DNA from: Spirosoma sp.
GTDB lineage: Bacteria; Bacteroidota; Bacteroidia; Cytophagales; Spirosomataceae
Direction: 5' to 3'
DNA length: 12,380 bases
Assembly (NCBI GenBank): GCA_028288385.1
Contig: JAQBNX010000331.1
Span: 1 to 12,380, forward strand
The notes under the pieces: generated by a model
Told to the model about the DNA's origin: nothing
The model's input: the letters and a program-made list of their open reading frames with translations, nothing else
Databases searched by the model: none
Made by a program: the position numbers and the translations under genes
Shown: one piece after another, positions 1 to 8,067 of the stretch
Layout: each line of letters starts with the position of its first letter
Position numbering within the stretch: the first letter of the stretch is position 1

Positions 1-304
1 ACTTCACCTTGCATACAGTGCCCTTGTTCGGGACCGATCCTCCGATACGGTATAGTAGCCACTACCGTCGGGCAACCCCGTTCGATGCGGCCCGTAATTA
101 GTTTGAGTTCTCTATCGCTCGCTAAAACCTATAGCTCAGCGGCTGCGTATATGGTTAAGTCAATATAGCTTCCGCTCCGGCAGTGTGGATTTATCGTCGG
201 ATTCACCCGCTCAGCCAGCGTATTTTCAACGCTTCGGCGACCCAGTAGGATCACTTTGGTTTAGTTATACTGATGGCCGTTTTGCTTTTTTGTAGTAAAC
301 CAGT
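1..304. other. Stretch with no recognised gene, upstream of the sensor gene
   Basis: I see no convincing coding region on either strand. A small imperfect hairpin is present at 48-67 (CGG, TAGT, loop AGCC, ACTA, CCG, with a 2-base bulge). The minus strand from about 258 to 130 is open for roughly 40 codons from a GTG but has no recognisable motif, so I do not call it a gene. The promoter of the downstream sensor gene should lie here; no good TTTG/TAnnTTTG pair stands out. Confidence 0.5.
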
Positions 305-391
305 GTGCACATGCCAGCCCTATTAAAGGCAACAACTGCGGACCGCCCTGGTCCGAATGGTAAATTACCCGCTGCCTTGTCTAATGTTGAC

Positions 392-3300
392 ATGCACGCC
401 GGGTTTGGCTCTCAGCGATTCAGCCTGTTCAGTAAAGGGTTAGCCTTTGTACTAGCCCTCCTGCTCTTGCTCGCTACAGGGGCACTAGCCCAGCCTAATG
501 TGGCCCAGCCTTATACGGCTTCGGTGAAACACTATGGCCCAGAGCAGGGCTTGTCGCACCGGGAGGTAAACGCCATCTTTCAGGACAAGCAGGGGTTTAT
601 GTGGTTTGGCACCAAGTTGGGTCTCAACCGCTTCGACGGCAGCACATTTGCGACCTATACTAAAGAGCGGAACGGACTCGATTTCGACGATGTACAGTCC
701 ATTGCCCAGGATGCCGATGGAATGTTATGGCTCATGGGGCCTTACGGTCAGTCTAATATTACCCTGTTTAACCCTCTGACGAATAAGGCGATCTCCTTTG
801 ACGAAAAGTTCAGGAAACGAAGCCCCTCCAATCCGATCGATGTTCCCCAGCGCCTGCTAAGCACCGCGAACGGCACCATCTTTTTTACGGACGATCAACC
901 CGTCCGTTTAATTTCGTACCATCCGAAAACTGGGCTGCGGTATGTCTCCCTGCCGCAGTTTAAGAAACTGTTCGCCTTTCAGGTTACCACCCGCAATACC
1001 GTTTGGGCCATTGCCGATGACAAATTGCTGCTTGAATTAACAGCCGATGGGCGTATTGTGCATCAGTTTGCCCATTCCCAGGGACCGATTACTATCTGTT
1101 TAGGGCAGCGAAACGCCGGTGTTGAGTTTTTCTATTTTACCCCTAATGGGTTTTATATCGTAGACGAGTCAGGTTACCGGCGAGAGTGGCCGACATCGTT
1201 GCTGAGTTCGTTTAACCGGCCCATTTTTCCGGTTTGTTACGCCTTTGACCGTACCGGTTTAATCTGGGATGGGATGAGTTTGCGGGATTCAACTAACCGA
1301 TCTGTCCTGACCATTGCCCCTCAGACACCGGGTGTGCCGGTTACAAACCGAAGTTTTTTCCGTGACCGCAATGGCCTGTTTTGGTTAGGTACCAGTTTTG
1401 GCGTGTATCAGGTCAACCTGGCCGAAAACAATTTTAACCGATTATTTTACCAGGAAACGGACAAGGGGGCTAGTATAGCGCCTATTCGGGGCATAGCCGT
1501 ACAGGGCGATCAGGTCTTCGCCAATTTGGAGAACCAGGGACCGTACACCTCCCATCGGACCGGTGGCCCACCAAAGAAGTTGCCCATAGTAAAGAGTGGT
1601 TATGCTTTTACCCGCGCCCATGGGTTAGCTCTTGATGAGCAGGGTACGCTCTATGTCGGTATTGGCAATCAATTCATTCGTTACTCACTAACTACCGGTG
1701 CCAGTTCCATTTTAACTCTTCCACAAGGGTATATCCTATGGACCCTTCACCCAGTTGGTCCTGAGCAATGGTTAGTAGGTGGCCAACCAGGCCTTTTGTT
1801 GTTTGAGACAAAGCAGGAGCAGGTAATACCCTATACGCAGTACAATCAGTTTCCTGAACTGGCTCAGGCCCATATCCTGCATATCGCTCCTGACCGGCTG
1901 GGCACCCTTTGGATCTGCGCCAATACCGGCTTATACACCGTAGATCTGAAAAAAGGCATCACGGCCCGGTACTGGAGCGGAGGAAAGGGGCGCTTCTATC
2001 TGCCGACCGATAGCTACCAGCACTTTTACCAAGACCCGCAGGGCATCTACTGGCTGGCTACGGCCAGCGCCGGACTCATCCGGTGGGATCGTCGGCAAAG
2101 CCAGTATCGCCTGTTCAGGCGGACTGAGAACTTATCCAATGATAATATCTACGCGGTATACGCCGATGAGCGGGGCCACCTCTGGATGAGCAGTGACTAC
2201 GGCATTATGCAGTTCGACCCTGTCCGGTTTACCACCCGGTCGTATTTTGTGGAGGATGGCATCACCAACAACGAGTTTAACCGGATTGCGCATCATCAGG
2301 ACAAAAGTGGCCGGATCTATTTTGGCGGACTCAATGGCATTACCGCCTTTGACCCGCGCGATTTTCAAACCGAAAAACTAACCGCCGGGCTACCCCTGCG
2401 CATTACGTCGTTTCACCAATATGATAATTTGGTCAATAAGCTTGTCGATAAAACGGAGGAAGTGGCCAAGACAAACACTATTACTATACCGCCCGATGAC
2501 CGCTCGAGTGTACTGGATTTTGCCCTGCTCAATTACACCAACGCCGATAAGAACGTGTATGCCTATAAGCTCACCGGCATCGATCAGGAGTGGACCTACC
2601 AGACCGAACCTACGTTGCGGCTGAGTAATCTACCCTTTGGCGACCATCGGTTATTGATCAAAGCGCAGGCAGCTGACGGGCGGTGGTCGGGCAACACACT
2701 GGCCATAAATCTGATAGTGATGCGGCCTGTTTACATGCGTACCTGGTTTCTGGTCCTGATGGCTCTGGTGGTAGGAGCCGGTTTATGGGCATGGCTACGA
2801 TGGCGGACCTGGCATCATAAGCGGGAACAAATCAGGTTGCAGCGGGAGATTCATCAGGCCACGGCCCGCATTGAACAGGCTAAAGCAATCATTGAGCAGC
2901 AAGCGCAGGATCTGCTCCGGCTTAACGAAGCACGCTCCCGGTTTTTCGCCAACATCTCGCACGAGTTTCGGACGCCCCTTACGGTCATTATGGGTATGGC
3001 CTCCGAACTGGAGCGCTACGAGCCGGAGGCACAACCACCCGTGGTTCGAAAGGCAGCCGGACTGATTGAACGCAGCGGGACCAATCTGCTGCGCCTGATC
3101 AACCAGATACTGGACCTTTCCAAAATCGAATCTGGCGAGTTGCACCTGCACCCGGTGCGGGCCAATCTGGCAGGCTTTGTCCGTTACGTGGGCGAATCCT
3201 TTCAGTCGCTGGCGCAGGCCCGGGGTATTCAACTGCATTTTTTGTTGGACGAAGAAACGGGCGAAGTTGATTTTGATCGGGATAAACTCCAGGATATTCT

Positions 3301-4699
3301 ATCCAATCTGCTGGCCAATGCCCTCAAGTTTACCCCTGCGGGTGGACATATATACTACCAGTTAAGGGTTCTGGATAGTTGGCAACCCCTAAGCACACAA
3401 GGATACTACGAGGAACTTATCCCAACGACCAATTTGGATGGCTCGTGGATTCAGTTAAGCGTAAGTGATACCGGCCCCGGTATAGAGCCCACCAGCCTGC
3501 CGAAAGTCTTTGACCGATTCTATCAGGCGGGGCCACCTCAGGCCGGGCCGCGTAAGGCAGGGTCAGGTAACGCAGACAGTCAGTCGGCCTCGCCGGTTAG
3601 CGGTACTGGCATTGGGCTGTCGCTGGTACGGGAACTGGTGCTGCTCATGCAGGGCGGGCTGGCCGTACGGAACCAATCCGGCCTGGCTAGGGGTGGGGCC
3701 AAGTTCGTAGTCAGTATACCGCTTACTCGTAACGCCCAGCCTGAGGTAACCCCGCCTGGATTGGTCCGGCCTGCCGGAGAAATGGTTCCCACTCCAGTGC
3801 TGGTTAGCTCAGAGCCTACTGCGGTGAGCGAGCCCGTACTGCCCAGCGAGGGACCCGTGCTATTGCTGGTGGAGGACAACGACGACGTAGCTGCTTACAT
3901 TCAGACCTGCCTCGGGGCCGATTATCAGATGATCCGAGCCGAAAACGGGCAGGTCGGCATTGACATGGCGCTGGAGAAAATACCGGACCTGATTCTGAGC
4001 GACGTGATGATGCCCCTCAAGGATGGGTTTGAGCTATGCGATACGTTGAAAAACGACGAACAAACCAGCCATATCCCCATTGTCCTGCTCACGGCCCGGG
4101 CCGCCGTTAGTGACCGGGTAGCCGGACTACGACGTGGGGCCGACGCCTATCTGGTGAAACCCTTTTTGCGGGAGGAACTACAATTGGTGTTAGGAAACCT
4201 GCTCCAGACCCGGCGGCAGTTGCAGATTCACTATAGCCAACTGGCACTGGGCGATATCCGGTCTGGCGTGGCCAAGCCTGGAGGATCCCCGCTGGATGGC
4301 ACTCTGCCGGATCATGTCGGGCCAAATACCCTGCCGGCCGCCGATGCATTGGCTGATGCCGGGGAGATTCTGGAAGACAGGTTTCTGACGAAGCTCCGAA
4401 CCACGGTAGAAGCACAATTAGATAACCCCGAACTTTCAGTAGACACCCTCTGTGTGCAATTGGGTATGGGCCGAACTACCCTTCACAATAAAATGACGGC
4501 ACTGACGGGTATGTCCATCAGCCGCTACGTGCGCACCCTGCGATTACGAAAGGCGCAGGAGTTGTTAACCACATCGGCCCTTAACGTATCGGAAGTAGCC
4601 TACGCCGTGGGCTTCGACAATCCCAAGTATTTCAGCCGATTGTTCTCGGAGGAATTTGGCCTTTCGCCCGGCCATTATCGCCAATCAGCCCGGGGCTGA
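392..4699 (+). CDS. Hybrid two-component system protein (propeller sensor, histidine kinase, receiver, AraC-type HTH)
   Basis: One-protein sensor and transcription regulator of the Bacteroidota HTCS class: a periplasmic propeller senses a ligand, the cytoplasmic kinase phosphorylates itself and then its receiver, and the AraC-type domain acts on DNA. Numbered from the ATG at 392: signal peptide to about 33 (ALA before Gln); propeller about 40-670 with seven visible D-x-x-G-x-(L/I/M/F)-W/Y type repeats; Y_Y_Y domain about 700-777; membrane helix about 784-803; charged coiled coil about 807-846; HisKA with HEFRT, phospho-His 857; N box with NLLANALKFT from 972; DTGPG at 1026; GTGIGLSL at 1071, preceded by a Gly/Pro/Ser-rich insert in the ATP lid; receiver about 1156-1271 with E1161/D1162, phospho-Asp 1204 and K1256; two HTH motifs about 1340-1430. 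No catalytic residue is missing. The frame is open upstream to GTG 305 and ATG 311, but those starts give an unusually long region before the signal helix, so I prefer 392. HTCS proteins often control glycan-use genes, but no SusC/SusD pair is present here. Confidence 0.95.
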   Translation: MHAGFGSQRFSLFSKGLAFVLALLLLLATGALAQPNVAQPYTASVKHYGPEQGLSHREVNAIFQDKQGFMWFGTKLGLNRFDGSTFATYTKERNGLDFDDVQSIAQDADGMLWLMGPYGQSNITLFNPLTNKAISFDEKFRKRSPSNPIDVPQRLLSTANGTIFFTDDQPVRLISYHPKTGLRYVSLPQFKKLFAFQVTTRNTVWAIADDKLLLELTADGRIVHQFAHSQGPITICLGQRNAGVEFFYFTPNGFYIVDESGYRREWPTSLLSSFNRPIFPVCYAFDRTGLIWDGMSLRDSTNRSVLTIAPQTPGVPVTNRSFFRDRNGLFWLGTSFGVYQVNLAENNFNRLFYQETDKGASIAPIRGIAVQGDQVFANLENQGPYTSHRTGGPPKKLPIVKSGYAFTRAHGLALDEQGTLYVGIGNQFIRYSLTTGASSILTLPQGYILWTLHPVGPEQWLVGGQPGLLLFETKQEQVIPYTQYNQFPELAQAHILHIAPDRLGTLWICANTGLYTVDLKKGITARYWSGGKGRFYLPTDSYQHFYQDPQGIYWLATASAGLIRWDRRQSQYRLFRRTENLSNDNIYAVYADERGHLWMSSDYGIMQFDPVRFTTRSYFVEDGITNNEFNRIAHHQDKSGRIYFGGLNGITAFDPRDFQTEKLTAGLPLRITSFHQYDNLVNKLVDKTEEVAKTNTITIPPDDRSSVLDFALLNYTNADKNVYAYKLTGIDQEWTYQTEPTLRLSNLPFGDHRLLIKAQAADGRWSGNTLAINLIVMRPVYMRTWFLVLMALVVGAGLWAWLRWRTWHHKREQIRLQREIHQATARIEQAKAIIEQQAQDLLRLNEARSRFFANISHEFRTPLTVIMGMASELERYEPEAQPPVVRKAAGLIERSGTNLLRLINQILDLSKIESGELHLHPVRANLAGFVRYVGESFQSLAQARGIQLHFLLDEETGEVDFDRDKLQDILSNLLANALKFTPAGGHIYYQLRVLDSWQPLSTQGYYEELIPTTNLDGSWIQLSVSDTGPGIEPTSLPKVFDRFYQAGPPQAGPRKAGSGNADSQSASPVSGTGIGLSLVRELVLLMQGGLAVRNQSGLARGGAKFVVSIPLTRNAQPEVTPPGLVRPAGEMVPTPVLVSSEPTAVSEPVLPSEGPVLLLVEDNDDVAAYIQTCLGADYQMIRAENGQVGIDMALEKIPDLILSDVMMPLKDGFELCDTLKNDEQTSHIPIVLLTARAAVSDRVAGLRRGADAYLVKPFLREELQLVLGNLLQTRRQLQIHYSQLALGDIRSGVAKPGGSPLDGTLPDHVGPNTLPAADALADAGEILEDRFLTKLRTTVEAQLDNPELSVDTLCVQLGMGRTTLHNKMTALTGMSISRYVRTLRLRKAQELLTTSALNVSEVAYAVGFDNPKYFSRLFSEEFGLSPGHYRQSARG

Positions 4700-4769
4700 A
4701 CAATACTGCACCTTTTCGGAACAATAGTGAACCTCATTTGGGACCGATACCCGTAATCTTGTGCCGCTG
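4696..4769 (+). promoter_or_regulatory. Tandem direct-repeat operator and promoter, copy 1 (upstream of the 4855 beta-barrel gene)
   Basis: Two direct repeats start at 4698 (GAACAATACTGCACC) and 4719 (GAACAATAGTGAACC), exactly 21 bases apart, or two helical turns. AraC-family proteins commonly bind direct half-sites with this spacing. The first repeat overlaps the TGA stop of the HTCS gene. A -7-like box follows at 4754. The whole 74-base block aligns without gaps to 6568-6641 at 62 of 74 positions, by hand count. That the neighbouring HTCS protein binds here is inference. Confidence 0.7.
4754..4761 (+). promoter_or_regulatory. Bacteroidota -7-like box TAATCTTG for the 4855 gene
   Basis: TAATCTTG differs at one base from the Bacteroidota -7 consensus TAnnTTTG. 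It starts 20 bases after the promoter-proximal operator repeat, which places that repeat about where a -33 element would be. A properly spaced -33 TTTG is absent, as expected for an activator-dependent promoter. The leader to the ATG would be roughly 90 bases. Confidence 0.5.
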
Positions 4770-4854
4770 ATTTATCTACCGTTAAACTACTCAGCGTACA
4801 ATTCACCAATAGCCTTTTTAAGCGCGTATTATTCACAATTAACTAGTTGCAACT

Positions 4855-5454
4855 ATGAAAAATTTTCTTGTAGGTCTTTTTACGCTGGTAGCCCTGTCGG
4901 CCACCGCCCAGGAGTACAAACGATTTAAAGTTAACGTGTCGGTGGGTCTTCCCTATGTTCTTAACGCCAACAGCAATCTTACGGATGGTGTATTAGTAGC
5001 CGTCGAGCCAAAGTATGGTTTCTCTGACCATTTTGACCTTGGTTTGCGATTGGAAGGCGCATTCTTAAAGGATAATTATACTAGTAATGGCGTCACGTTT
5101 GACAGAGGCCAATATACTTCATACATGATTACGGGAAACTACCTGTTCGGAACGGGTAATGTGCGGCCTTTTCTGGGCGCGGGTGTTGGCTTCAACCAAA
5201 TTGGAATAAAAGGTTACGGCGATTTAGTTACATTGCCCTCCTCCGGACAAATGGAACAGGTAATCAGAACCTTTAAAACTGAAACGGTTGGGACCATGTT
5301 ACGGGGCGGTATCAAAGCAGGTCACTTCGTGGCGGCTATTGAATACAACGCAGCGAAAAATACCGAATTCACGATAACAAATAAGAACGTTAGCCACCCA
5401 AACAGTTACTTAAGCTTCAAAGTTGGATATGATTTTGGTGGTAGTCGTCGATAA
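4855..5454 (+). CDS. Small outer-membrane beta-barrel protein
   Basis: A 199-residue protein with a type I signal peptide (MKNFLVGLFTLVALSATAQ, cleaved near Ala-Gln at 18-19). The rest shows alternating hydrophobic/polar strands with Gly and aromatic residues, for example YTSYMITGNYLFG, RPFLGAGVGFNQIG and a final strand SYLSFKVGYDF. This fits the 8-stranded outer-membrane barrel group (OmpW/OmpA-barrel-like, PF13505 type). No catalytic motif is visible, so the role could be structural, adhesion or small-molecule passage. It is the first gene after the HTCS gene, with a 155-base gap holding operator copy 1, so it is a likely direct target of the regulator. The ATG has an A-rich leader, normal for the phylum. 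The barrel class is fairly sure; the function is unknown. Confidence 0.88.
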   Translation: MKNFLVGLFTLVALSATAQEYKRFKVNVSVGLPYVLNANSNLTDGVLVAVEPKYGFSDHFDLGLRLEGAFLKDNYTSNGVTFDRGQYTSYMITGNYLFGTGNVRPFLGAGVGFNQIGIKGYGDLVTLPSSGQMEQVIRTFKTETVGTMLRGGIKAGHFVAAIEYNAAKNTEFTITNKNVSHPNSYLSFKVGYDFGGSRR

Positions 5455-5493
5455 ATAAAATTGACTCAGTGAGGCAAAGCCTGTTCAAGTGAG

Positions 5494-5530
5494 CGGTAGG
5501 TTCGCCAGAATCGCTCCGGTGAACCTACCG
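5494..5530 (+). terminator. Strong stem-loop after the first beta-barrel gene, probable terminator
   Basis: CGGTAGGTTCGCC (5494-5506) pairs with GGTGAACCTACCG (5518-5530) over 13 base pairs, one of them G-U, with an 11-base loop. It lies 40 bases after the stop codon. The bases after it are only moderately T-rich (TCTACATTCTTT); a run of seven T comes about 35 bases later. A terminator or an mRNA 3'-end stabiliser is likely. Confidence 0.6.
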
Positions 5531-5613
5531 TCTACATTCTTTAACGCTTTCTGGTAAACGTTTTTTTATTGGTCGTTTAGGGATCTCAATTAGAGTAATT
5601 AACTCATAAACAC

Positions 5614-6165
5614 ATTAATAAGATTTATTTACTTTCCGCTCTTTTGCTGGTTACTCTCCAACTAAATGCACAAGATGCTCCAGCCGGGCGGCCCGCTAAA
5701 ACTTTCTACATAGAGGGTTTGGGTAGTGGCATGGGTGTCTCCCTCAACTTTGATACGCGCTTCAAACCAGGCTTGTCGGGTTTAGGCATGCGCGTAGGCT
5801 TTGGTGGCATCGACGCTTCAAGTAGTAAAGGTTCAATTGACATTATCACCCTGCCGGTTCTCCTTAACTACGTAGCCGGTAATAGTCGAGCTTCTTTCGA
5901 AGCCGGTATGGGCGTAACGGTAATCCGCATCAGCGCCATCAATGCAAGCACCCTACCTGGTGATAATGCAATTGCAAAAGGAACTGGCGTGGCTGGAACT
6001 GGCAATTTTGGTTTACGATTGCAACCCAAGCGGAACGGCGTTCACTTTCGACTTTACTGGTCGCCTTTTGTAACGAGTGACATTATTGAACCCAGAATAT
6101 TTGGGGCATCGCTCGGCTTTGGATTTCGATGGTCAGATTACTACAGACATAGGCAAGCTCTTTAG
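5614..6165 (+). CDS. Outer-membrane beta-barrel protein with a non-standard start (ATT) or a damaged start
   Basis: The reading frame encodes a small barrel-like protein of about 183 residues: early strand FYIEGLGSGMGVSLNFDTRF, repeated Gly/aromatic strands, and an ending GASLGFGFRW typical of a last barrel strand. The segment from 5614 reads (I)NKIYLLSALLLVTLQLNAQ, an excellent type I signal peptide, but its first codon is ATT. No ATG or GTG lies between the in-frame TAA at 5596 and 5614. The first conventional start is TTG at 5644, inside the hydrophobic core, which would leave too short a signal. Either ATT is used as a rare start, or an ATG mutated and the gene is now poorly expressed or a recent pseudogene. 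A strong stem-loop separates it from the preceding barrel gene, so joint transcription is doubtful. Function unknown. Confidence 0.75.
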   Translation: MNKIYLLSALLLVTLQLNAQDAPAGRPAKTFYIEGLGSGMGVSLNFDTRFKPGLSGLGMRVGFGGIDASSSKGSIDIITLPVLLNYVAGNSRASFEAGMGVTVIRISAINASTLPGDNAIAKGTGVAGTGNFGLRLQPKRNGVHFRLYWSPFVTSDIIEPRIFGASLGFGFRWSDYYRHRQAL

Positions 6166-6567
6166 GGCCAGTTGTGTGCAGCACTTAGACACCCGTACGC
6201 TATTTGTTAGGGCTTCATAGGCAACAGTTTGAGGATTATGCCCTTGTGGCTCCTCTTAAGTATATGCCCTGAAACAGGTAGGTTTATCTACGAACATGTG
6301 CTCCTATTATTCAGTGACAAGAAGTATCTCGTTGACTTTTTATCATGGCAATATGTAAACATGTTCAGGCCGTTGCTCCACAATTGACGGTTGTTGCCAC
6401 ATTTAATGGACCCGCACCGGCACGGGCTGGTTTACGAGGTAAAACCTTCTACCCATCGTAAGGGCTGTCGTTCGATGTAAAGCGTTCTCTACGGTGATCA
6501 AGCGCGACACGCTTATTCTCGGGAAAATCCGGTGTTCCCTTGCAAATTATCGCCATTTGGCCAGGGT
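6166..6567. other. Gene-free stretch between the second beta-barrel gene and operator copy 2
   Basis: No convincing gene on either strand. A 38-codon ATG frame at 6345-6461 has no recognisable motif or clear leader. Small hairpins are present: AAGCG-N5-CGCTT at 6500-6514 and ATCG/CGAT near 6454-6478. Base composition is mixed and codon structure is not evident. It could hold decayed sequence or an unrecognised small RNA. Confidence 0.5.
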
Positions 6568-6641
6568 CTGAACAATACTGCACCTTTTCGGAACAATACT
6601 GCACCTTTTTTGGGGCGCATCGCCGTACTCTTGTGTCACTG
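6568..6641 (+). promoter_or_regulatory. Tandem direct-repeat operator and promoter, copy 2 (upstream of the lipoprotein cluster)
   Basis: Two perfect 15-base repeats GAACAATACTGCACC start at 6570 and 6591, again exactly 21 bases apart and each followed by TTTT. The block matches 4696-4769 without gaps, including the 20-base spacer length to the -7-like box. Copy 2 has two identical half-sites, whereas the second half-site of copy 1 differs at two bases, so copy 2 may bind more tightly. It precedes the serine hydrolase gene at 6817 and the three lipoprotein genes after it. Confidence 0.72.
6626..6633 (+). promoter_or_regulatory. Bacteroidota -7-like box TACTCTTG for the 6817 gene
   Basis: TACTCTTG is one base off TAnnTTTG and sits at the same distance from the operator repeats as TAATCTTG in copy 1. 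It implies a 5' leader of roughly 180 bases before the ATG at 6817, long enough to hold RNA structure. Confidence 0.5.
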
Positions 6642-6704
6642 TTTCCAGGTATTCTTAACCGGAATTTCGGGTGTTTTATAAATAAACTTTCGGGCACTTC
6701 TAAC

Positions 6705-6750
6705 CTGAACGTAATGAGTTCAGGCAGTAGGTCAGGTGTTATGACTGACC
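6705..6750 (+). other. Two consecutive inverted repeats in the leader of the first serine hydrolase gene
   Basis: CTGAAC-N7-GTTCAG (6705-6723) is followed six bases later by GGTCAG-N9-CTGACC (6730-6750). Both stems are perfect over 6 base pairs. They lie between the predicted promoter and the start codon, so they could be RNA hairpins or protein-binding dyads. Confidence 0.4.
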
Positions 6751-6816
6751 AGGCCAACATATTGAGTTTAACCCCTCCAGCGTCAAAATATCATTTTCAC
6801 TTAATCTTTCAATGTT

Positions 6817-8067
6817 ATGAAACTTCGCTCTTTTCCTCTACTGGTCTTTACGGTTCTGCTGGTCGGTTTTATGCTGCAGACCTGTACGTTGCAGGATCAT
6901 GGACTGGTACAACCCGGCAATACACAAGCCCGGCTACAGCAACTCACCGATAGCCTTTTTAATCACTTCAGTGCCAAATGGGGCATCAAGCAGGGCGGCA
7001 TTTTCATGCGTGTGTCCAACCCCAGGGGTTCGTATCTGGTTTCCACCAACATTAACCCCGCGGTGCAGGAGAACTCTCATTACCGAGTCGCCAGCATCAG
7101 CAAAACCTTTACGGCGGCCGCTATCATGCGTCTCTACCAGGAGAAGCAGTTGTTGCTTGACGTTCCCATTACCAACTACCTGCCCAACACGCCGGCCTAC
7201 AACATCCCCAATAAGGATAAGATCACTATCAGGCTTTTACTCCAGCACCGGGCCGGCGTCTTTGACATAACCAATCAGGATATTCCTACTTCGGTCAATC
7301 AGCCGTACGCCGGCAAGCGGTACTATGATTTCATCCGCCAAGGTGATAAAACTCATAAAGGTGATGACACTCATACCTTCACCTACGATGAAGAGTTTAC
7401 CGTTATATCCGACAACCACCTGGTCAACCACGAACCCGGTACCCAGTTCCATTACTCGAACTCGGGCTATCACATCCTAGCCAGGATTGTAGAAGGCCGC
7501 ACGAACATGTCCTTCAACGACTATATCACCCAAACCTTTATTCAGCCCCTGAAGCTGACCAATACGTATGGGGTGGTGCTGGGAACCGACCAGCGGATGA
7601 AAAACCCCTTTATTGATTCATTCCTGTACTTCTTCCCCGTTGGCCCTGACCGGCAAACAATAACTACGATAGAGGACAACATGTCTGGTCTTATAGCGGA
7701 TGGCCACGTGGTGTCTACACCGGCCGACATCTCCCGGTGGATGGAACTGCTCATCAGCGGACAGGCCGGTGTTTCTCTCGAGAACGTCAATGAGATGAAG
7801 AAGATGCTACCAGGCGATGAAGGGAACGAGCGGTACGGCCTGGGCCTGACCTTCGATGAGGGGCTGGGGTATGGCCATGACGGCTTTCAGCCAACTTATT
7901 TGTCCCGCCTGCGCTATAATCCCGACACCAAAACCACCGTGTTGGTTGTGGCCACATTCGCCTATATCAAAGATCCCAAAGAAGTACAACCTGGCCCTGA
8001 TTTCCTGGACCTCGCTTATAGGTTGCGGGATATAGGGATACAAGGAGCCCAGATCGTTAATCGCTAA
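6817..8067 (+). CDS. Serine hydrolase lipoprotein, beta-lactamase/DD-peptidase family (PF00144), first of a tandem pair
   Basis: A 416-residue protein of the class C beta-lactamase/DD-carboxypeptidase/esterase clan. A hydrophobic signal ends at Cys23 (MLQTC, a loose lipobox), so it is probably a lipoprotein facing the periplasm or cell surface. The three active-site boxes are present: S93-I-S-K96 (nucleophile Ser93, in VASISKTFTA), Y213-S-N215 (in FHYSNSGY) and H354-D-G356 (in GYGHDGF), the H-x-G form of the KTG box. LLQHRAGVFD near 141-150 is shared with the next gene. Residues 176-187 form a small tandem repeat GDKTHK/GDDTHT. The substrate cannot be read from sequence; D-Ala-D-Ala peptides, D-amino-acid peptides or esters are all handled in this family. 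It is the first gene after operator copy 2 and probably heads the lipoprotein cluster. The ATG at 6817 is chosen because it begins the signal directly. Confidence 0.92.
   Translation: MKLRSFPLLVFTVLLVGFMLQTCTLQDHGLVQPGNTQARLQQLTDSLFNHFSAKWGIKQGGIFMRVSNPRGSYLVSTNINPAVQENSHYRVASISKTFTAAAIMRLYQEKQLLLDVPITNYLPNTPAYNIPNKDKITIRLLLQHRAGVFDITNQDIPTSVNQPYAGKRYYDFIRQGDKTHKGDDTHTFTYDEEFTVISDNHLVNHEPGTQFHYSNSGYHILARIVEGRTNMSFNDYITQTFIQPLKLTNTYGVVLGTDQRMKNPFIDSFLYFFPVGPDRQTITTIEDNMSGLIADGHVVSTPADISRWMELLISGQAGVSLENVNEMKKMLPGDEGNERYGLGLTFDEGLGYGHDGFQPTYLSRLRYNPDTKTTVLVVATFAYIKDPKEVQPGPDFLDLAYRLRDIGIQGAQIVNR
7342..7377 (+). repeat. 18-base in-frame tandem duplication inside the serine hydrolase gene
   Basis: Two 18-base units (7342-7359 and 7360-7377) match at 14 of 18 positions and encode GDKTHK and GDDTHT. 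They sit in the loop-rich region between the SxxK and YxN boxes. Confidence 0.6.

Noticed and set aside
2795..3238. Long minus-strand open frame opposite the histidine kinase region
   Set aside because: It is the antisense shadow of a GC-rich, clearly coding + strand region with all kinase motifs.
4755..6165. The two beta-barrel genes as a SusC/SusD-type glycan uptake pair
   Set aside because: Both products are under 200 residues, far too short for a TonB-dependent receptor, and neither has a plug domain or SusD features.
6345..6461. A 38-codon ATG frame in the large intergenic region
   Set aside because: No signal, motif or recognisable family, no clear leader, and a composition that gives no codon bias. 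Length is within chance expectation.
4696..6641. The repeated block as ends of an insertion sequence or composite transposon
   Set aside because: The copies are direct and internal to promoter architecture, there is no transposase between them, no target duplication is visible, and similarity fades after the -7-like box.
6540..6953. A 137-codon + strand frame running through operator copy 2 and into the serine hydrolase gene
   Set aside because: It overlaps the well-supported hydrolase start in another frame and translates the operator repeats; it has no coherent protein features.
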